Below the pieces are notes generated by a model, which searched no databases, was not told where the DNA came from, and was given only the letters and a program-made list of their open reading frames with translations. A DNA stretch of 11,432 nt, taken from the NCBI GenBank assembly GCA_964471945.1, contig CAYYIJ010000073.1, positions 1-11,432 of the forward strand, read 5' to 3'. This DNA is from JASEHD01 sp964471945 (GTDB lineage Bacteria > Bacteroidota > Ignavibacteria > UBA10030 > SZUA-254). Within the stretch, counting starts at the first letter, position 1; every line of letters begins with the position of its first letter. Shown piece after piece: positions 1-7,964 of this stretch. Position numbers and translations under genes: made by a program.

Positions 1-2
1 AA

Positions 3-2000
3 TTACCAATTTCAAACGATGATTTACCAATTAATGAAATATCAAAAATAATTCAGACTAACGCTAAAGACCTCGGTACAATTGGTAAAGATAATGTATA
101 CGGTGCTGGAAGGATTGATGCATATGGAGCTGTAAAATATGTAATTCAAAACTACAGCACCACTCTTGGGGGGATTGGTAAAACTGTTAATGTCAGTGAA
201 AACTTTACAATCAAAACTGGAACAACACTAACAATTCTCGCTGGTACTACGGTTAAATTTGCAGCAGGTAAAAAACTTCTAGTAAATGGTAAACTGATTG
301 CAAAAGGCACATCTTCACAACCAATAACTTTTACTTCATTAAGCGCAACACCATCACGGGGTGATTGGAGTGGAATTTATCTTAATGGAGGACCCGACAC
401 CCTCGAATATTGCAACTTATGGTATGGAACATATGGTATCGTCGCACAAAACTCTAATACACATTTTTTGAAATATTCAACAATCGAGAATAATCATTGT
501 TATGGGGTTTGGGGCATAAATACGGGTACAAGCAACAAAAAACTCTTTTTACATTACTGCACAGTAAGAAATAATGGCTCAGGAATTGCACTATCGAATT
601 CAAGTATCGAGTTGTATCAAACAAGTATTACAAATAGCTGCAACGGAATTTATGTAGGCAATTCAAAAGCATACCTTTACTATTCACAAGTGCGTAATAA
701 TACTTGTCCGGGTATTTATGTAGATGGTACATCAAGCTGGACGACACTGAGCTATGATGGCAGCAGCTCTGGTAGAAACACAATAAGTAATAATGGAGGA
801 GGAGAATTTTATTTAATCAACGGTGGTACAGCTTATTTAGGCGAACGAGTTAGATACATCTGTGGGTATGATTGTCCTATTGAAATACAAACTGTTGGCA
901 CTTCAGGTTGCTGGCCCATTTACTGCACTCGTAACAACGCGGGATACAACAACATCTATAACTCTTTTACATTCAACGGAAGATTGGTAAACAATCAAAC
1001 AACATCAACCGTTAAAGCACAATTAAACTATTGGGGAAGTTGTCCACCAGATCCTAATGGATTCTTAGGGAATGTTGACCACTCTCTTTACCTCTGCACT
1101 ATGCAAAAATGGCTTGCATCTAATCCACCAGAACAGACAACTCCGCCAGAGGTCGAAGACTCGCCTCGTAGAGAAACCATGAACCTTTATCCTCCATCGG
1201 ACAGGGAAATCTGGTATATACGACATCTTATAAAACAAATCAAAGAAAATCCTAATGCTTCGCTATATGCGCTTCATCTTCTATCAACGAAGATACAACC
1301 TAATGAGATATTACCCGATTCATTAACCACAACATGGCAATCATATTTATCGATGCTGCAAACAAGGTCACCATCAACACGTATGCGCTCTCTTGCAGCT
1401 GCATATCGTATTCAGGCAAAGATGGACTTGCAAGAATACAACTCGGCTATTAATATTGCAAATGCTGTTCTTGCACTTAATTCGGGTGATGAAATGTGGA
1501 TGTATTGTAATGTTCAAAAAGTTAATGCCTACATTGCAATCGGTGATACTGCAAATGCCCGCTCGACATATACAGCAATGGGTACTCGTGGTCGAATGAT
1601 AAGTCCCGCAGCGATGGAAATGTTAGCATCGGCATTGGAGCTTGGAATTATACTCAGGAGTTCATCGATATCTATAAACGATACGTTATCACCTGAACAG
1701 GCAAGTTTATTTGAAATGCCGAGAGAATATCAACTTTCCCAAAATTATCCGAATCCATTTAATCCTGTTACCCGAATCAACTATTCTTTACCTGTGGATG
1801 CACATGTAACGTTGAAGGTGTACGATATCCTTGGTCGTGAAGTAGCAACTCTTGTGAACGAAATGCAAGAAGCAGGATACAAGTCGGCATCGTTTAACGC
1901 TGAGAATTTATCGAGTGGTTTGTACATATACAAACTAACCACAGGTGCTTCAACCCGCTCAGTATTTACAGATGCGAAGAAAATGTTATTACTCCGCTGA
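3..2000 (+). CDS. Secreted subtilase-like / beta-helix protein with T9SS sorting domain (5' partial)
   Basis: The reading frame is open from the first bases of the window, so the gene begins upstream; 665 residues are visible. Residues about 1-51 (IIQTNAKDLG, then YGAGRIDAYGAVKYV) resemble the last helices of a subtilisin (S8) domain, just after the catalytic Ser, which lies outside the window. Residues about 60-370 are Asn/Gly/Ser-rich short strands (NNG, GIYV, STIENN) typical of a right-handed parallel beta-helix, closing with an NYWG motif. A Pro/Glu linker follows, then a mostly helical, TPR-like stretch (about 398-553). Residues about 575-665 are a type IX secretion type A sorting domain (QNYPNPFNP, VYDILGREV, SGLYIYKL, KKMLLLR). 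It is probably exported through T9SS and released or anchored at the cell surface. A terminator lies 26 bases downstream. A TTG inside the frame at 468 is not the real start. The protease assignment rests only on the tail; the sorting domain is certain. Confidence 0.85.
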   Translation, partial: LPISNDDLPINEISKIIQTNAKDLGTIGKDNVYGAGRIDAYGAVKYVIQNYSTTLGGIGKTVNVSENFTIKTGTTLTILAGTTVKFAAGKKLLVNGKLIAKGTSSQPITFTSLSATPSRGDWSGIYLNGGPDTLEYCNLWYGTYGIVAQNSNTHFLKYSTIENNHCYGVWGINTGTSNKKLFLHYCTVRNNGSGIALSNSSIELYQTSITNSCNGIYVGNSKAYLYYSQVRNNTCPGIYVDGTSSWTTLSYDGSSSGRNTISNNGGGEFYLINGGTAYLGERVRYICGYDCPIEIQTVGTSGCWPIYCTRNNAGYNNIYNSFTFNGRLVNNQTTSTVKAQLNYWGSCPPDPNGFLGNVDHSLYLCTMQKWLASNPPEQTTPPEVEDSPRRETMNLYPPSDREIWYIRHLIKQIKENPNASLYALHLLSTKIQPNEILPDSLTTTWQSYLSMLQTRSPSTRMRSLAAAYRIQAKMDLQEYNSAINIANAVLALNSGDEMWMYCNVQKVNAYIAIGDTANARSTYTAMGTRGRMISPAAMEMLASALELGIILRSSSISINDTLSPEQASLFEMPREYQLSQNYPNPFNPVTRINYSLPVDAHVTLKVYDILGREVATLVNEMQEAGYKSASFNAENLSSGLYIYKLTTGASTRSVFTDAKKMLLLR

Positions 2001-2025
2001 TTTTTCGTTCTTTCGTTAAACTATG

Positions 2026-2063
2026 AGCTGATCCATGATTAATATGGGTCAGCTTTTCTTTTT
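2026..2063 (+). terminator. Rho-independent terminator after the secreted-protein gene
   Basis: An 11-bp stem (AGCTGATCCAT at 2026-2036 against ATGGGTCAGCT at 2044-2054, with one G-U pair) encloses a 7-base loop and runs directly into a T-rich tract (TTTCTTTTT, 2055-2063). It lies 26 bases after the stop codon. It should separate the secreted-protein transcript from the plsC-kdsB operon. The remaining 157 bases before plsC hold no feature I can support firmly. Confidence 0.88.
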
Positions 2064-2220
2064 GCTTTTCAATTGTACATTTCGTAATTTTATCAAACAA
2101 CGATGTAGTACAAAGAAAGAAAAGGATCCCTGATGGAATGTTATATGAAATATTTTACTTCCTTGATTTATCTACTTCCTCTTTGCCAACCGCGAAATAA
2201 ACCACAGCGTTTATAACTGG

Positions 2221-2931
2221 ATGTTGCTCTCATTGCTCAAAATTGTTACGGTTGTTTTTTATACCATTATTATGGCAATCGCGGCTTTGTTGGTTACTCC
2301 GTTCGATAGAACAGGAAAAACTTATCACGGGGTGGCAAAAATTTGGTCTCGTGGGATATTATTAGTTTGTGGAGTGCGGGTTCTAACAAATGGTATTGAG
2401 CATTTAAGCAAAACCCAAAGATATATATACATATCGAATCATAATAGTCAATTCGACATACCTGCAATTATTGTTGGAATACCTGATCAGATCCGGCTCG
2501 TTTATAAAAAAGAGCTGTCCAAAATTCCTATTTTCGGCTGGTCGCTAAAATTTAACAGAACATATATCAGCATCGACAGATCAAGGGGACAGGAAGCGGT
2601 ACAAAGTTTAGAGAATGCGGCAATAAAAATTCGCGGCGGTACATCGGTTATACTCTTCGCAGAAGGAACACGCTCGCCCGATGGAAAGTTACAGCAATTC
2701 AAGCGCGGTCCATTCAACCTTGCAGCCAAAGCTGGTGTGCCTATCGTACCGGTAACAATCAATGGCAGTTATAAAATTCTTCCAAAACATTCGCTAAGGA
2801 TCAGACCCGGAATTATTACTTTAACGTTGGCGGATCCGTTAGAACCCCAGCAAAGTGAAGGGAAAGAAAACGAATTAGCATTGAGAGATAAAGTTTATGA
2901 GATTATACAAAAGAATCTAATGAATGAATAA
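2221..2931 (+). CDS. plsC: 1-acyl-sn-glycerol-3-phosphate acyltransferase (PlsC family)
   Basis: This membrane-associated enzyme transfers an acyl chain to lysophosphatidic acid, giving phosphatidic acid, the precursor of phospholipids. All four family motifs are present in the 236 residues: NHNSQFD (73-79, the HX4D motif with His74 and Asp79), GWSLKFNRTYISIDR (106-120, substrate pocket), FAEGTRS (146-152) and VPIVPVTI (173-180). Residues about 5-25 form one hydrophobic N-terminal anchor. The length is normal for the family. ATG 2221 is the only common start in the frame before the stop at 2164, apart from TTG next to it, and it has no clear Shine-Dalgarno sequence. The 3' end overlaps kdsB by 8 bases, so the two are probably co-translated. 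The exact acyl acceptor is inferred from the family; a lyso-lipid or ornithine-lipid acyltransferase is possible. Confidence 0.9.
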   Translation: MLLSLLKIVTVVFYTIIMAIAALLVTPFDRTGKTYHGVAKIWSRGILLVCGVRVLTNGIEHLSKTQRYIYISNHNSQFDIPAIIVGIPDQIRLVYKKELSKIPIFGWSLKFNRTYISIDRSRGQEAVQSLENAAIKIRGGTSVILFAEGTRSPDGKLQQFKRGPFNLAAKAGVPIVPVTINGSYKILPKHSLRIRPGIITLTLADPLEPQQSEGKENELALRDKVYEIIQKNLMNE

Positions 2932-3709
2932 CACGACTACACCATTGAACATCGTCGCAATAATACCAGCAAGACATGGGTCTACTCGATTACCCATTAA
3001 ACCACTTGTTGATCTATGCGGCAAGCCGATGATCCAGAGAGTATATGAACAGACGAAAAAATCTTCATTAGTAAATCGGGTAATCGTAGCGACAGATCAT
3101 GAGATAATTATCGAAAAAGTTAAAAGTTTCGGCGGCGAAGCTATTCTAACTCCTGTTGATTGTAAATCGGGCAGCGACCGGATTGCACACGCCGCACGCA
3201 ATCTGGACGATGCTAATATTATCGTCAACGTTCAAGGCGATGAACCCGTGATCGCACCACAGATGATAGATGAAACGATCGCACCATTGATTCAAGATTC
3301 AGCAATTCATGTTAGCACTGCTATAAAAAAGATAACTAATGCAGATGATCTTATAAATCCTAACATTGTGAAGGTTGTACTCGATAGGAAAAGTTTTGCA
3401 GTTTACTTCTCGCGGTCACCAATCCCGTATCTTCGAAATGGATTGGATGTAAATCAATGGCATCTGAAGCATTCATATTTTAAACACTTCGGTTTATATG
3501 TTTATCGAAAAGAGTTTCTATTAAAGTTTTTTTCTTGGGGTGAATCAAAACTTGAAAAAATTGAAAAACTTGAGCAGCTTCGAATTATTGAGAACGGTTG
3601 CAAAATGAAAACAATTATTACAGAATATGACAGCATCTCGGTGGATACTATAGAAGACGCTGTTCATGTTAGAAATATTATAAAACTAAAAGAGGAAGAT
3701 AAATCATGA
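2924..3709 (+). CDS. kdsB: 3-deoxy-manno-octulosonate cytidylyltransferase (CMP-Kdo synthetase)
   Basis: The enzyme couples CTP and Kdo to give CMP-Kdo, the activated sugar placed on lipid A in the LPS inner core; it acts in the cytoplasm. The 261-residue protein shows the nucleotide-binding loop PARHGSTRLPIKPL (15-28), VATDHE (55-60), SGSDRIAHA (82-90) and the metal/nucleotide motif NVQGDEP (102-108). Further on come FGLYVYRKEFL and EKLEQLRIIENG, both characteristic of KdsB, and the C-terminal VDTIEDAVHVRNI. The length is close to the usual 245-255 plus a short N-terminal extension. The start ATG 2924 lies inside the end of plsC, and its stop overlaps the next ATG (ATGA), so translation is probably coupled through the operon. 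The CTP synthase gene in the same operon makes its co-substrate. The related CMP-sialate synthetases are less likely, given the EKLEQLR segment. Confidence 0.96.
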   Translation: MNNTTTPLNIVAIIPARHGSTRLPIKPLVDLCGKPMIQRVYEQTKKSSLVNRVIVATDHEIIIEKVKSFGGEAILTPVDCKSGSDRIAHAARNLDDANIIVNVQGDEPVIAPQMIDETIAPLIQDSAIHVSTAIKKITNADDLINPNIVKVVLDRKSFAVYFSRSPIPYLRNGLDVNQWHLKHSYFKHFGLYVYRKEFLLKFFSWGESKLEKIEKLEQLRIIENGCKMKTIITEYDSISVDTIEDAVHVRNIIKLKEEDKS

Positions 3710-4341
3710 ATACAAATCAAGATAGTCAAACGTTGTGGGGAGTTTTGCGTAGTACGTTCGGGCGCGGATTGGTTGTCATCGTCCCGATCGTTATAACATT
3801 TTGGGTGCTGAATATACTTTTCAATGCGGTAGATGGAATCACGGCTCCAATTTTCGACCGAATATTTGAACGTCATATTCCCGGTCTCGGTTTCATTACT
3901 ATGATTGCGCTCATCCTCGTTGTGGGTGGATTGTCCCGAAACCTGTTTGCACGAACTGTATTCAAATTACTCGAGCGATTGATATCATCTATACCGCTCG
4001 CTCGAACAATCTATACAGCAATGAAAGATATAATAAACGCATTTCAACCGGGGAAAAAGGGGAGATCGTTTCGTGAAGTCGTGCTTGTCGAATATCCTCG
4101 ATTAGGGCTTCAAACGATCGGTTTTGTTACAAATGAGATTAGTATCGAAAAAGATGAATCAACGGAAGAAATGTTAAGTGTTTATCTGCCAAATCCACCC
4201 AACCCAACCTCGGGTTTTGTTGTGCTCGTTCCTCGTAAGAATGCTTGCGTTCTCGATATGCCTGTCGAAGAGGGTTTAAAATTAGTCCTTTCAGGAGGTA
4301 TTGTTACCTCTGGTAATATTAAGTCAAAAATAAAAGTTTAA
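3706..4341 (+). CDS. DUF502 family inner-membrane protein
   Basis: This 211-residue protein belongs to the widespread DUF502 family, whose biochemical role is unknown to me. Two hydrophobic segments are visible (about 21-42 and 60-77), with a short segment between them. The family-typical stretch IPLARTIYTAMKDI (96-109) and a soluble domain (REVVLVEYPRLGLQTIGFVT, 123-142; LPNPPNPTSGFVVLVP) follow. The start ATG overlaps the kdsB stop by 4 bases (ATGA), and the stop lies 3 bases before the pyrG start, so it is cotranscribed with envelope and CTP genes. An envelope-associated role is plausible from this context but is inference only. The family call is strong; no function is assigned. Confidence 0.85.
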   Translation: MNTNQDSQTLWGVLRSTFGRGLVVIVPIVITFWVLNILFNAVDGITAPIFDRIFERHIPGLGFITMIALILVVGGLSRNLFARTVFKLLERLISSIPLARTIYTAMKDIINAFQPGKKGRSFREVVLVEYPRLGLQTIGFVTNEISIEKDESTEEMLSVYLPNPPNPTSGFVVLVPRKNACVLDMPVEEGLKLVLSGGIVTSGNIKSKIKV

Positions 4342-4344
4342 GTT

Positions 4345-5976
4345 GTGGTAAAAAATAAAATAAAATACATCTTCATTACTGGCGGAGTTATTTCATCGTT
4401 AGGAAAAGGAATTGCCGCTTCATCAATCGGATTACTTTTGAAGTCGAGGGGTTTACGTGTTACAATACAGAAGTTCGATCCATATCTTAATATCGATCCG
4501 GGAACAATGAATCCATACCAGCATGGAGAAGTTTATATAACCGATGATGGGGCGGAAACCGACCTCGATCTTGGACATTACGAACGTTTCCTTGGTGTTG
4601 ATATGACAAAAAATAATAACTCAACAACAGGTCAGATTTACCATGAGGTTTTCTCAAAAGAACGTAGAGGCGATTACTTAGGCACAACTGTCCAGGTTAT
4701 TCCTCATATTACTGATGAAATAAAACGCCGATTTGAAACGCTTGCAAAAACCGGGAAGTATGATGTCATAATTTCGGAAATCGGAGGTACGGTTGGTGAT
4801 ATCGAAAGTTTACCGTTCCTTGAAGCAATGCGGCAATTTATGTTTTCAAAAGGCAAGAATAATGCGATATGTGCGCATGTTACGCTTGTTCCGTACATAA
4901 AGCATGCAGGTGAAATTAAAACAAAACCCACACAGCACAGTGTTAAAACTTTGCTAGAGATTGGCATACAGCCGGATATTCTCATTTGCCGTTCCGAAGC
5001 TCCTCTTACTCGCGAGGTCAAAGAAAAAATTGCGCTCTTTACAAATGTCGCTGTTGATTCTGTCGTAGACGCTCATGATGCTGCAACGATTTATGCTGTG
5101 CCGCTTCAATTCGCTAATGAAGGCATTGATGAAATTGTTTTAGAGAAATTAGACCTCACATGCCCGAAGCCGAATCTAAAGGAATGGAAAAAATTTGTTG
5201 ATCGTATAAAGAATCCAAAGGATGAGGTTTCGATAGTCGTTTGTGGAAAATACACCGAGCATCAGGATGCTTATAAAAGTATCACTGAAGCATTTATTCA
5301 TGCAGGAGCAGCCAATAATGTAAGGGTAAAGTTATCTTGGGTTCGAGCTGAGGATATCGAAAAAGAGGGACATGAAAAATATCTAATGTCAGTTTCCGGT
5401 TTGTTAATTGCACCTGGGTTCGGTGAGCGCGGCATCGAAGGAAAAATTTCTGCAATTAAATATGCAAGAGAAAAAAAGATTCCATTTTTTGGAATATGTC
5501 TCGGGCTGCAATGTGCAGTTGTTGAGTTTGCAAGAAACGTCTGCGGTCTTCAGCGTGCAAATAGCACTGAGTTCAAAAAGACAGATCAAAATGTTATCGA
5601 TTTAATGGTTGAACAAAAAAATGTAACTTCCTACGGAGGAACAATGCGGCTCGGTTCTTATGCGTGTCGAATATTAAAAGGAACTAAAACTTTTAAAGCT
5701 TATAAGAAAGAGCTTATCAATGAACGCCATCGTCATCGATATGAAGTTAACAACTCGTTTAAAGAATTATTAGAAAAAAATGGAATGGTGTTCAGCGGCA
5801 TTTGTCCGACAAACGACTTAATTGAAATTCTCGAATTACCAAACCATCCGTGGTTTATCGCCAGTCAATTCCACCCAGAATTGAAATCTAGGGGAACAAA
5901 TCCACATCCATTGTTCCGCGACTTTGTTAAAGCAGCTATACAGTATCAACTTCAATATTTTACATCAGTACGTTAG
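4345..5976 (+). CDS. pyrG: CTP synthase (glutamine-hydrolysing)
   Basis: The enzyme aminates UTP to CTP using ATP and ammonia from glutamine, the last step of pyrimidine nucleotide synthesis. The 543 residues match the family length. The N-terminal synthetase domain (about 1-270) shows GGVISSLGKGIAASSIG (13-29, P-loop), DPYLNIDPGTMNPYQHGEV (45-63) and GGTVGDIES (from 147). The C-terminal class I glutamine amidotransferase domain (about 295-535) has the nucleophile Cys385 in GICLGLQC and the His510-Glu512 pair in FHPE. Translation starts at GTG 4345, only 3 bases after the DUF502 stop and in the same frame; no other start matches the conserved KYIFITGGV beginning. There is no clear ribosome binding site, so coupling to the upstream gene is likely. 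The gene probably supplies CTP to KdsB and phospholipid synthesis. A run of seven T follows it, without a hairpin. Confidence 0.98.
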   Translation: MVKNKIKYIFITGGVISSLGKGIAASSIGLLLKSRGLRVTIQKFDPYLNIDPGTMNPYQHGEVYITDDGAETDLDLGHYERFLGVDMTKNNNSTTGQIYHEVFSKERRGDYLGTTVQVIPHITDEIKRRFETLAKTGKYDVIISEIGGTVGDIESLPFLEAMRQFMFSKGKNNAICAHVTLVPYIKHAGEIKTKPTQHSVKTLLEIGIQPDILICRSEAPLTREVKEKIALFTNVAVDSVVDAHDAATIYAVPLQFANEGIDEIVLEKLDLTCPKPNLKEWKKFVDRIKNPKDEVSIVVCGKYTEHQDAYKSITEAFIHAGAANNVRVKLSWVRAEDIEKEGHEKYLMSVSGLLIAPGFGERGIEGKISAIKYAREKKIPFFGICLGLQCAVVEFARNVCGLQRANSTEFKKTDQNVIDLMVEQKNVTSYGGTMRLGSYACRILKGTKTFKAYKKELINERHRHRYEVNNSFKELLEKNGMVFSGICPTNDLIEILELPNHPWFIASQFHPELKSRGTNPHPLFRDFVKAAIQYQLQYFTSVR

Positions 5977-6039
5977 ACAATTTTTGCTTAGCACTCTCTT
6001 TTTTTCTATATTTTCACATACTTATAAATTGAAAATTTA

Positions 6040-6879
6040 TTGGATGTGCAAAAACTTCTTAGGTTTGTAAAGATAGAACACACACTTTTCACCTTACCAC
6101 TCATTTATAGTGGAGTTATTTTAGGTTCGAGTTCCATACCTTCAATTAGGTTACTAATTCTGATTCTTTTTGCGGCGGTTGGGGCACGCACCGCGGCATT
6201 TGCGCTCAATCGTATTATTGATAGAAATATTGATCTGAAAAATCCACGCACTGCTAATCGTGAGCTACCAAGCGGAAGGATGTCTCTTCTCGAAGCTTTC
6301 ATGGTTCTTCTTGCTGGATTCATTTTGTATTTCGGTTCTGCAGCATTAATATCTACTTTTTGTTTACTGCTTTCACCAATTCCGCTGATTGTTTTTGTCA
6401 TTTATCCATACATGAAGCGATTTACAATCTTTGCACACTTTGGTGTTGGTTTGGGAATAGCGATGGCGCCGCTCGGTGGCTGGTTCGCTGTATCGCCATC
6501 GTTCCATAATTTACTTCCACCATTTCTGCTTTGTTTATTCACGGTGATGTGGGGTGCGGGATTCGATATAATTTATGCCACGCTCGATGAAGAGTTTGAT
6601 CGGAAAGAAAATCTTCATTCTTTTGTATCTAAGTTTGGTCGTAACAAAGCACTCAGATACTCCGCTATATTTCACATTGTCGGCTTTGTATCGCTTGTGT
6701 TTCTTTTTCTAACATCGATACAAACTATTTATGCTCTTCCGTCTCTCTTTCTCACTGGAATATTGTTATGGATAGAACACATTAAAGCGATGAATGTCGA
6801 TTTGGCTTTCTTTAAAATTAACGCTGGGCTTGGATTCGTAGTTTTCGCTATGATAATTACCGGGGTGATAGTAAGGTGA
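6040..6879 (+). CDS. ubiA: UbiA-family aromatic prenyltransferase (menaquinone type, MqnP-like)
   Basis: This integral membrane enzyme attaches a polyprenyl tail to an aromatic acid in quinone synthesis. The 279 residues contain about eight hydrophobic segments and both Mg-diphosphate motifs: NRIIDRNID (57-65; Asn57, Asp61, Asp65) and FDIIYATLDEEFDR (175-188; Asp176, Asp183, Asp187). The segment NPRTANRELPSG (68-79) and the N-terminus RFVKIEHTLFTLPLIYSG are typical of the UbiA-like group in organisms without ubiquinone. With adjacent ubiX and ubiD, the likely substrate is 1,4-dihydroxy-6-naphthoate of the futalosine menaquinone pathway; 4-hydroxybenzoate is the alternative. The likely start is TTG 6040 (GTG 6046 is also possible). 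An in-frame stop at 6025 limits extension. The 3' end overlaps ubiX by 4 bases (GTGA). It lies 63 bases after pyrG, so a separate promoter is possible, but I see no convincing one. Confidence 0.92.
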   Translation: MDVQKLLRFVKIEHTLFTLPLIYSGVILGSSSIPSIRLLILILFAAVGARTAAFALNRIIDRNIDLKNPRTANRELPSGRMSLLEAFMVLLAGFILYFGSAALISTFCLLLSPIPLIVFVIYPYMKRFTIFAHFGVGLGIAMAPLGGWFAVSPSFHNLLPPFLLCLFTVMWGAGFDIIYATLDEEFDRKENLHSFVSKFGRNKALRYSAIFHIVGFVSLVFLFLTSIQTIYALPSLFLTGILLWIEHIKAMNVDLAFFKINAGLGFVVFAMIITGVIVR

Positions 6880-7427
6880 AAATTATTGTCGCGATTACCG
6901 GCTCGTCTGGCGCAGTGTACGCAGTTGATTTCCTCAAGAGGTGCACAGCGGATAAATTTCTTATCGTCAGCAAATGGGGAAAGGCATTGCTGAACGATGA
7001 AATGAAAATGACTGAGAAAGATTTACAGCCGTTTGTGAAGCGACAATTCTCGAACGATGATTTAACAGCACCAACTGCTTCCGGCTCGAATAAGTTCGAT
7101 GCATTCGTGATTATTCCTTGCTCGACTAACACAATCGGAAAAATTGCTTCGGGTATTTGTGACACACTCATTACACGCACCGCACAGGTTGCTTTGAAGG
7201 AACGATACAAACTCATACTTTGTGTTAGAGAGACCCCATTATCAACAATCACGCTTGAACAATGTACTAAACTTTCTCAAGCAGGTGCTATAATCATGCC
7301 GATTTCTCCGCCGCTATATTTCGTACCGAAGACAGTCGATGAGTACGTTCAAGCATTTACAGATAAGCTTTTGAATGTATTAAATATTGGAAACAAAAAG
7401 GGTTGGCGGTCAGAGGAATTGGAGTAA
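6876..7427 (+). CDS. ubiX: Flavin prenyltransferase, UbiX family
   Basis: UbiX joins dimethylallyl phosphate to reduced FMN to make prenylated FMN, the cofactor of UbiD; it is cytoplasmic and usually a dodecamer. The 183 residues carry the flavin loop ITGSSGAVYA (7-16), PCSTNTIGKIASGICD (81-96), Arg101, LKER (107-110) and CVRETPLS (116-123). Lining up with Pseudomonas UbiX from memory, Lys108, Arg118, Glu119 and Tyr148 match known active-site residues. The final conserved Arg (185 there) would be Lys164 here, a conservative change. The GTG start 6876 overlaps the ubiA stop by 4 bases and begins directly with the conserved KIIVAITG, so it is probably right. The product would activate the UbiD encoded one gene downstream. 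Confidence 0.95.
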   Translation: MKIIVAITGSSGAVYAVDFLKRCTADKFLIVSKWGKALLNDEMKMTEKDLQPFVKRQFSNDDLTAPTASGSNKFDAFVIIPCSTNTIGKIASGICDTLITRTAQVALKERYKLILCVRETPLSTITLEQCTKLSQAGAIIMPISPPLYFVPKTVDEYVQAFTDKLLNVLNIGNKKGWRSEELE

Positions 7428-7433
7428 TATGCC

Positions 7434-7958
7434 ATGACAGGTAAACAATTCATCAATAATATTTCGCATAGTAAGAGGGATTTTCTACTCGAATTCATAA
7501 ATATTCTCAAAGAACAAAAAATACAGTATTGCCTTATCGGAGGTTTGGCGGTAAATGCTTACGCTGAACCGGTTGTCAGTTTGGATATGGATATTGTCGT
7601 TATCTCAACAAAAATTGCTAAACTTCTTGATTCCCTGCCGAAGGGATACAAAACAATGAGACAGAAGCATAGCGTTAACATTAGCGTAAAGTTTTCCGAC
7701 CTGCGTATACAAATTCAAACTGATGAACGGTATCAATCGTTTATTAAGCGGGCTGTGAAAAAGGATGTACTCGGGTACAAAATCCAAGTTGCAAAGCTGG
7801 AGGATCTTCTTAAAGGGAAACTTTGGGCTTACAATGACCCGGAAAGAAGACTCAGTAAAAAACAAAAAGATTTGTCAGATATATTTCGTCTCGCAGAGAC
7901 GCACAAACACCTAATTGAGCATTTACCCAAAGCACAACAGAATCAACTTAAACCATAA
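7434..7958 (+). CDS. Nucleotidyltransferase-fold protein (AbiEii/DUF6036-like)
   Basis: This 174-residue protein looks like a minimal nucleotidyltransferase of the kind found in AbiEii-type and related small proteins. The motif LIGGLAVNAYAEP (34-46) is followed by LDMDIVV (50-56), giving the GG and D-x-D signature (Asp51, Asp53). The C-terminal part (KLEDLLKGKLWAYNDPERR, then KKQKDLSDIFRLAE) is a helical segment typical of the same group. The expected third carboxylate is not obvious: the region RIQIQTD (91-97) has Gln where Asp is usual, so catalysis is uncertain. ATG 7434 has a GGAG at 7421-7424, 9 bases upstream, inside the end of ubiX. It sits 6 bases from both ubiX and ubiD, in the operon but unrelated to quinone chemistry by family. 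Toxin, antitoxin or housekeeping roles cannot be told apart from sequence, and no partner toxin gene is adjacent. Confidence 0.7.
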   Translation: MTGKQFINNISHSKRDFLLEFINILKEQKIQYCLIGGLAVNAYAEPVVSLDMDIVVISTKIAKLLDSLPKGYKTMRQKHSVNISVKFSDLRIQIQTDERYQSFIKRAVKKDVLGYKIQVAKLEDLLKGKLWAYNDPERRLSKKQKDLSDIFRLAETHKHLIEHLPKAQQNQLKP

Positions 7959-7964
7959 CGGCTA

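Noticed and set aside
4704..5021. Reverse-strand open frame of 105 codons over pyrG
   Set aside because: It is antisense to the conserved synthetase domain, with no recognisable protein features.
5977..6039. Possible terminator or promoter between pyrG and ubiA (seven T at 5999-6005, TATAAAT-like bases near 6023)
   Set aside because: No inverted repeat precedes the T-run, and no paired promoter boxes at sensible spacing could be found, so neither call is supported.
6857..7252. Reverse-strand open frame of 131 codons over ubiX
   Set aside because: It is fully antisense to a well-supported conserved gene and its translation shows no recognisable motif.
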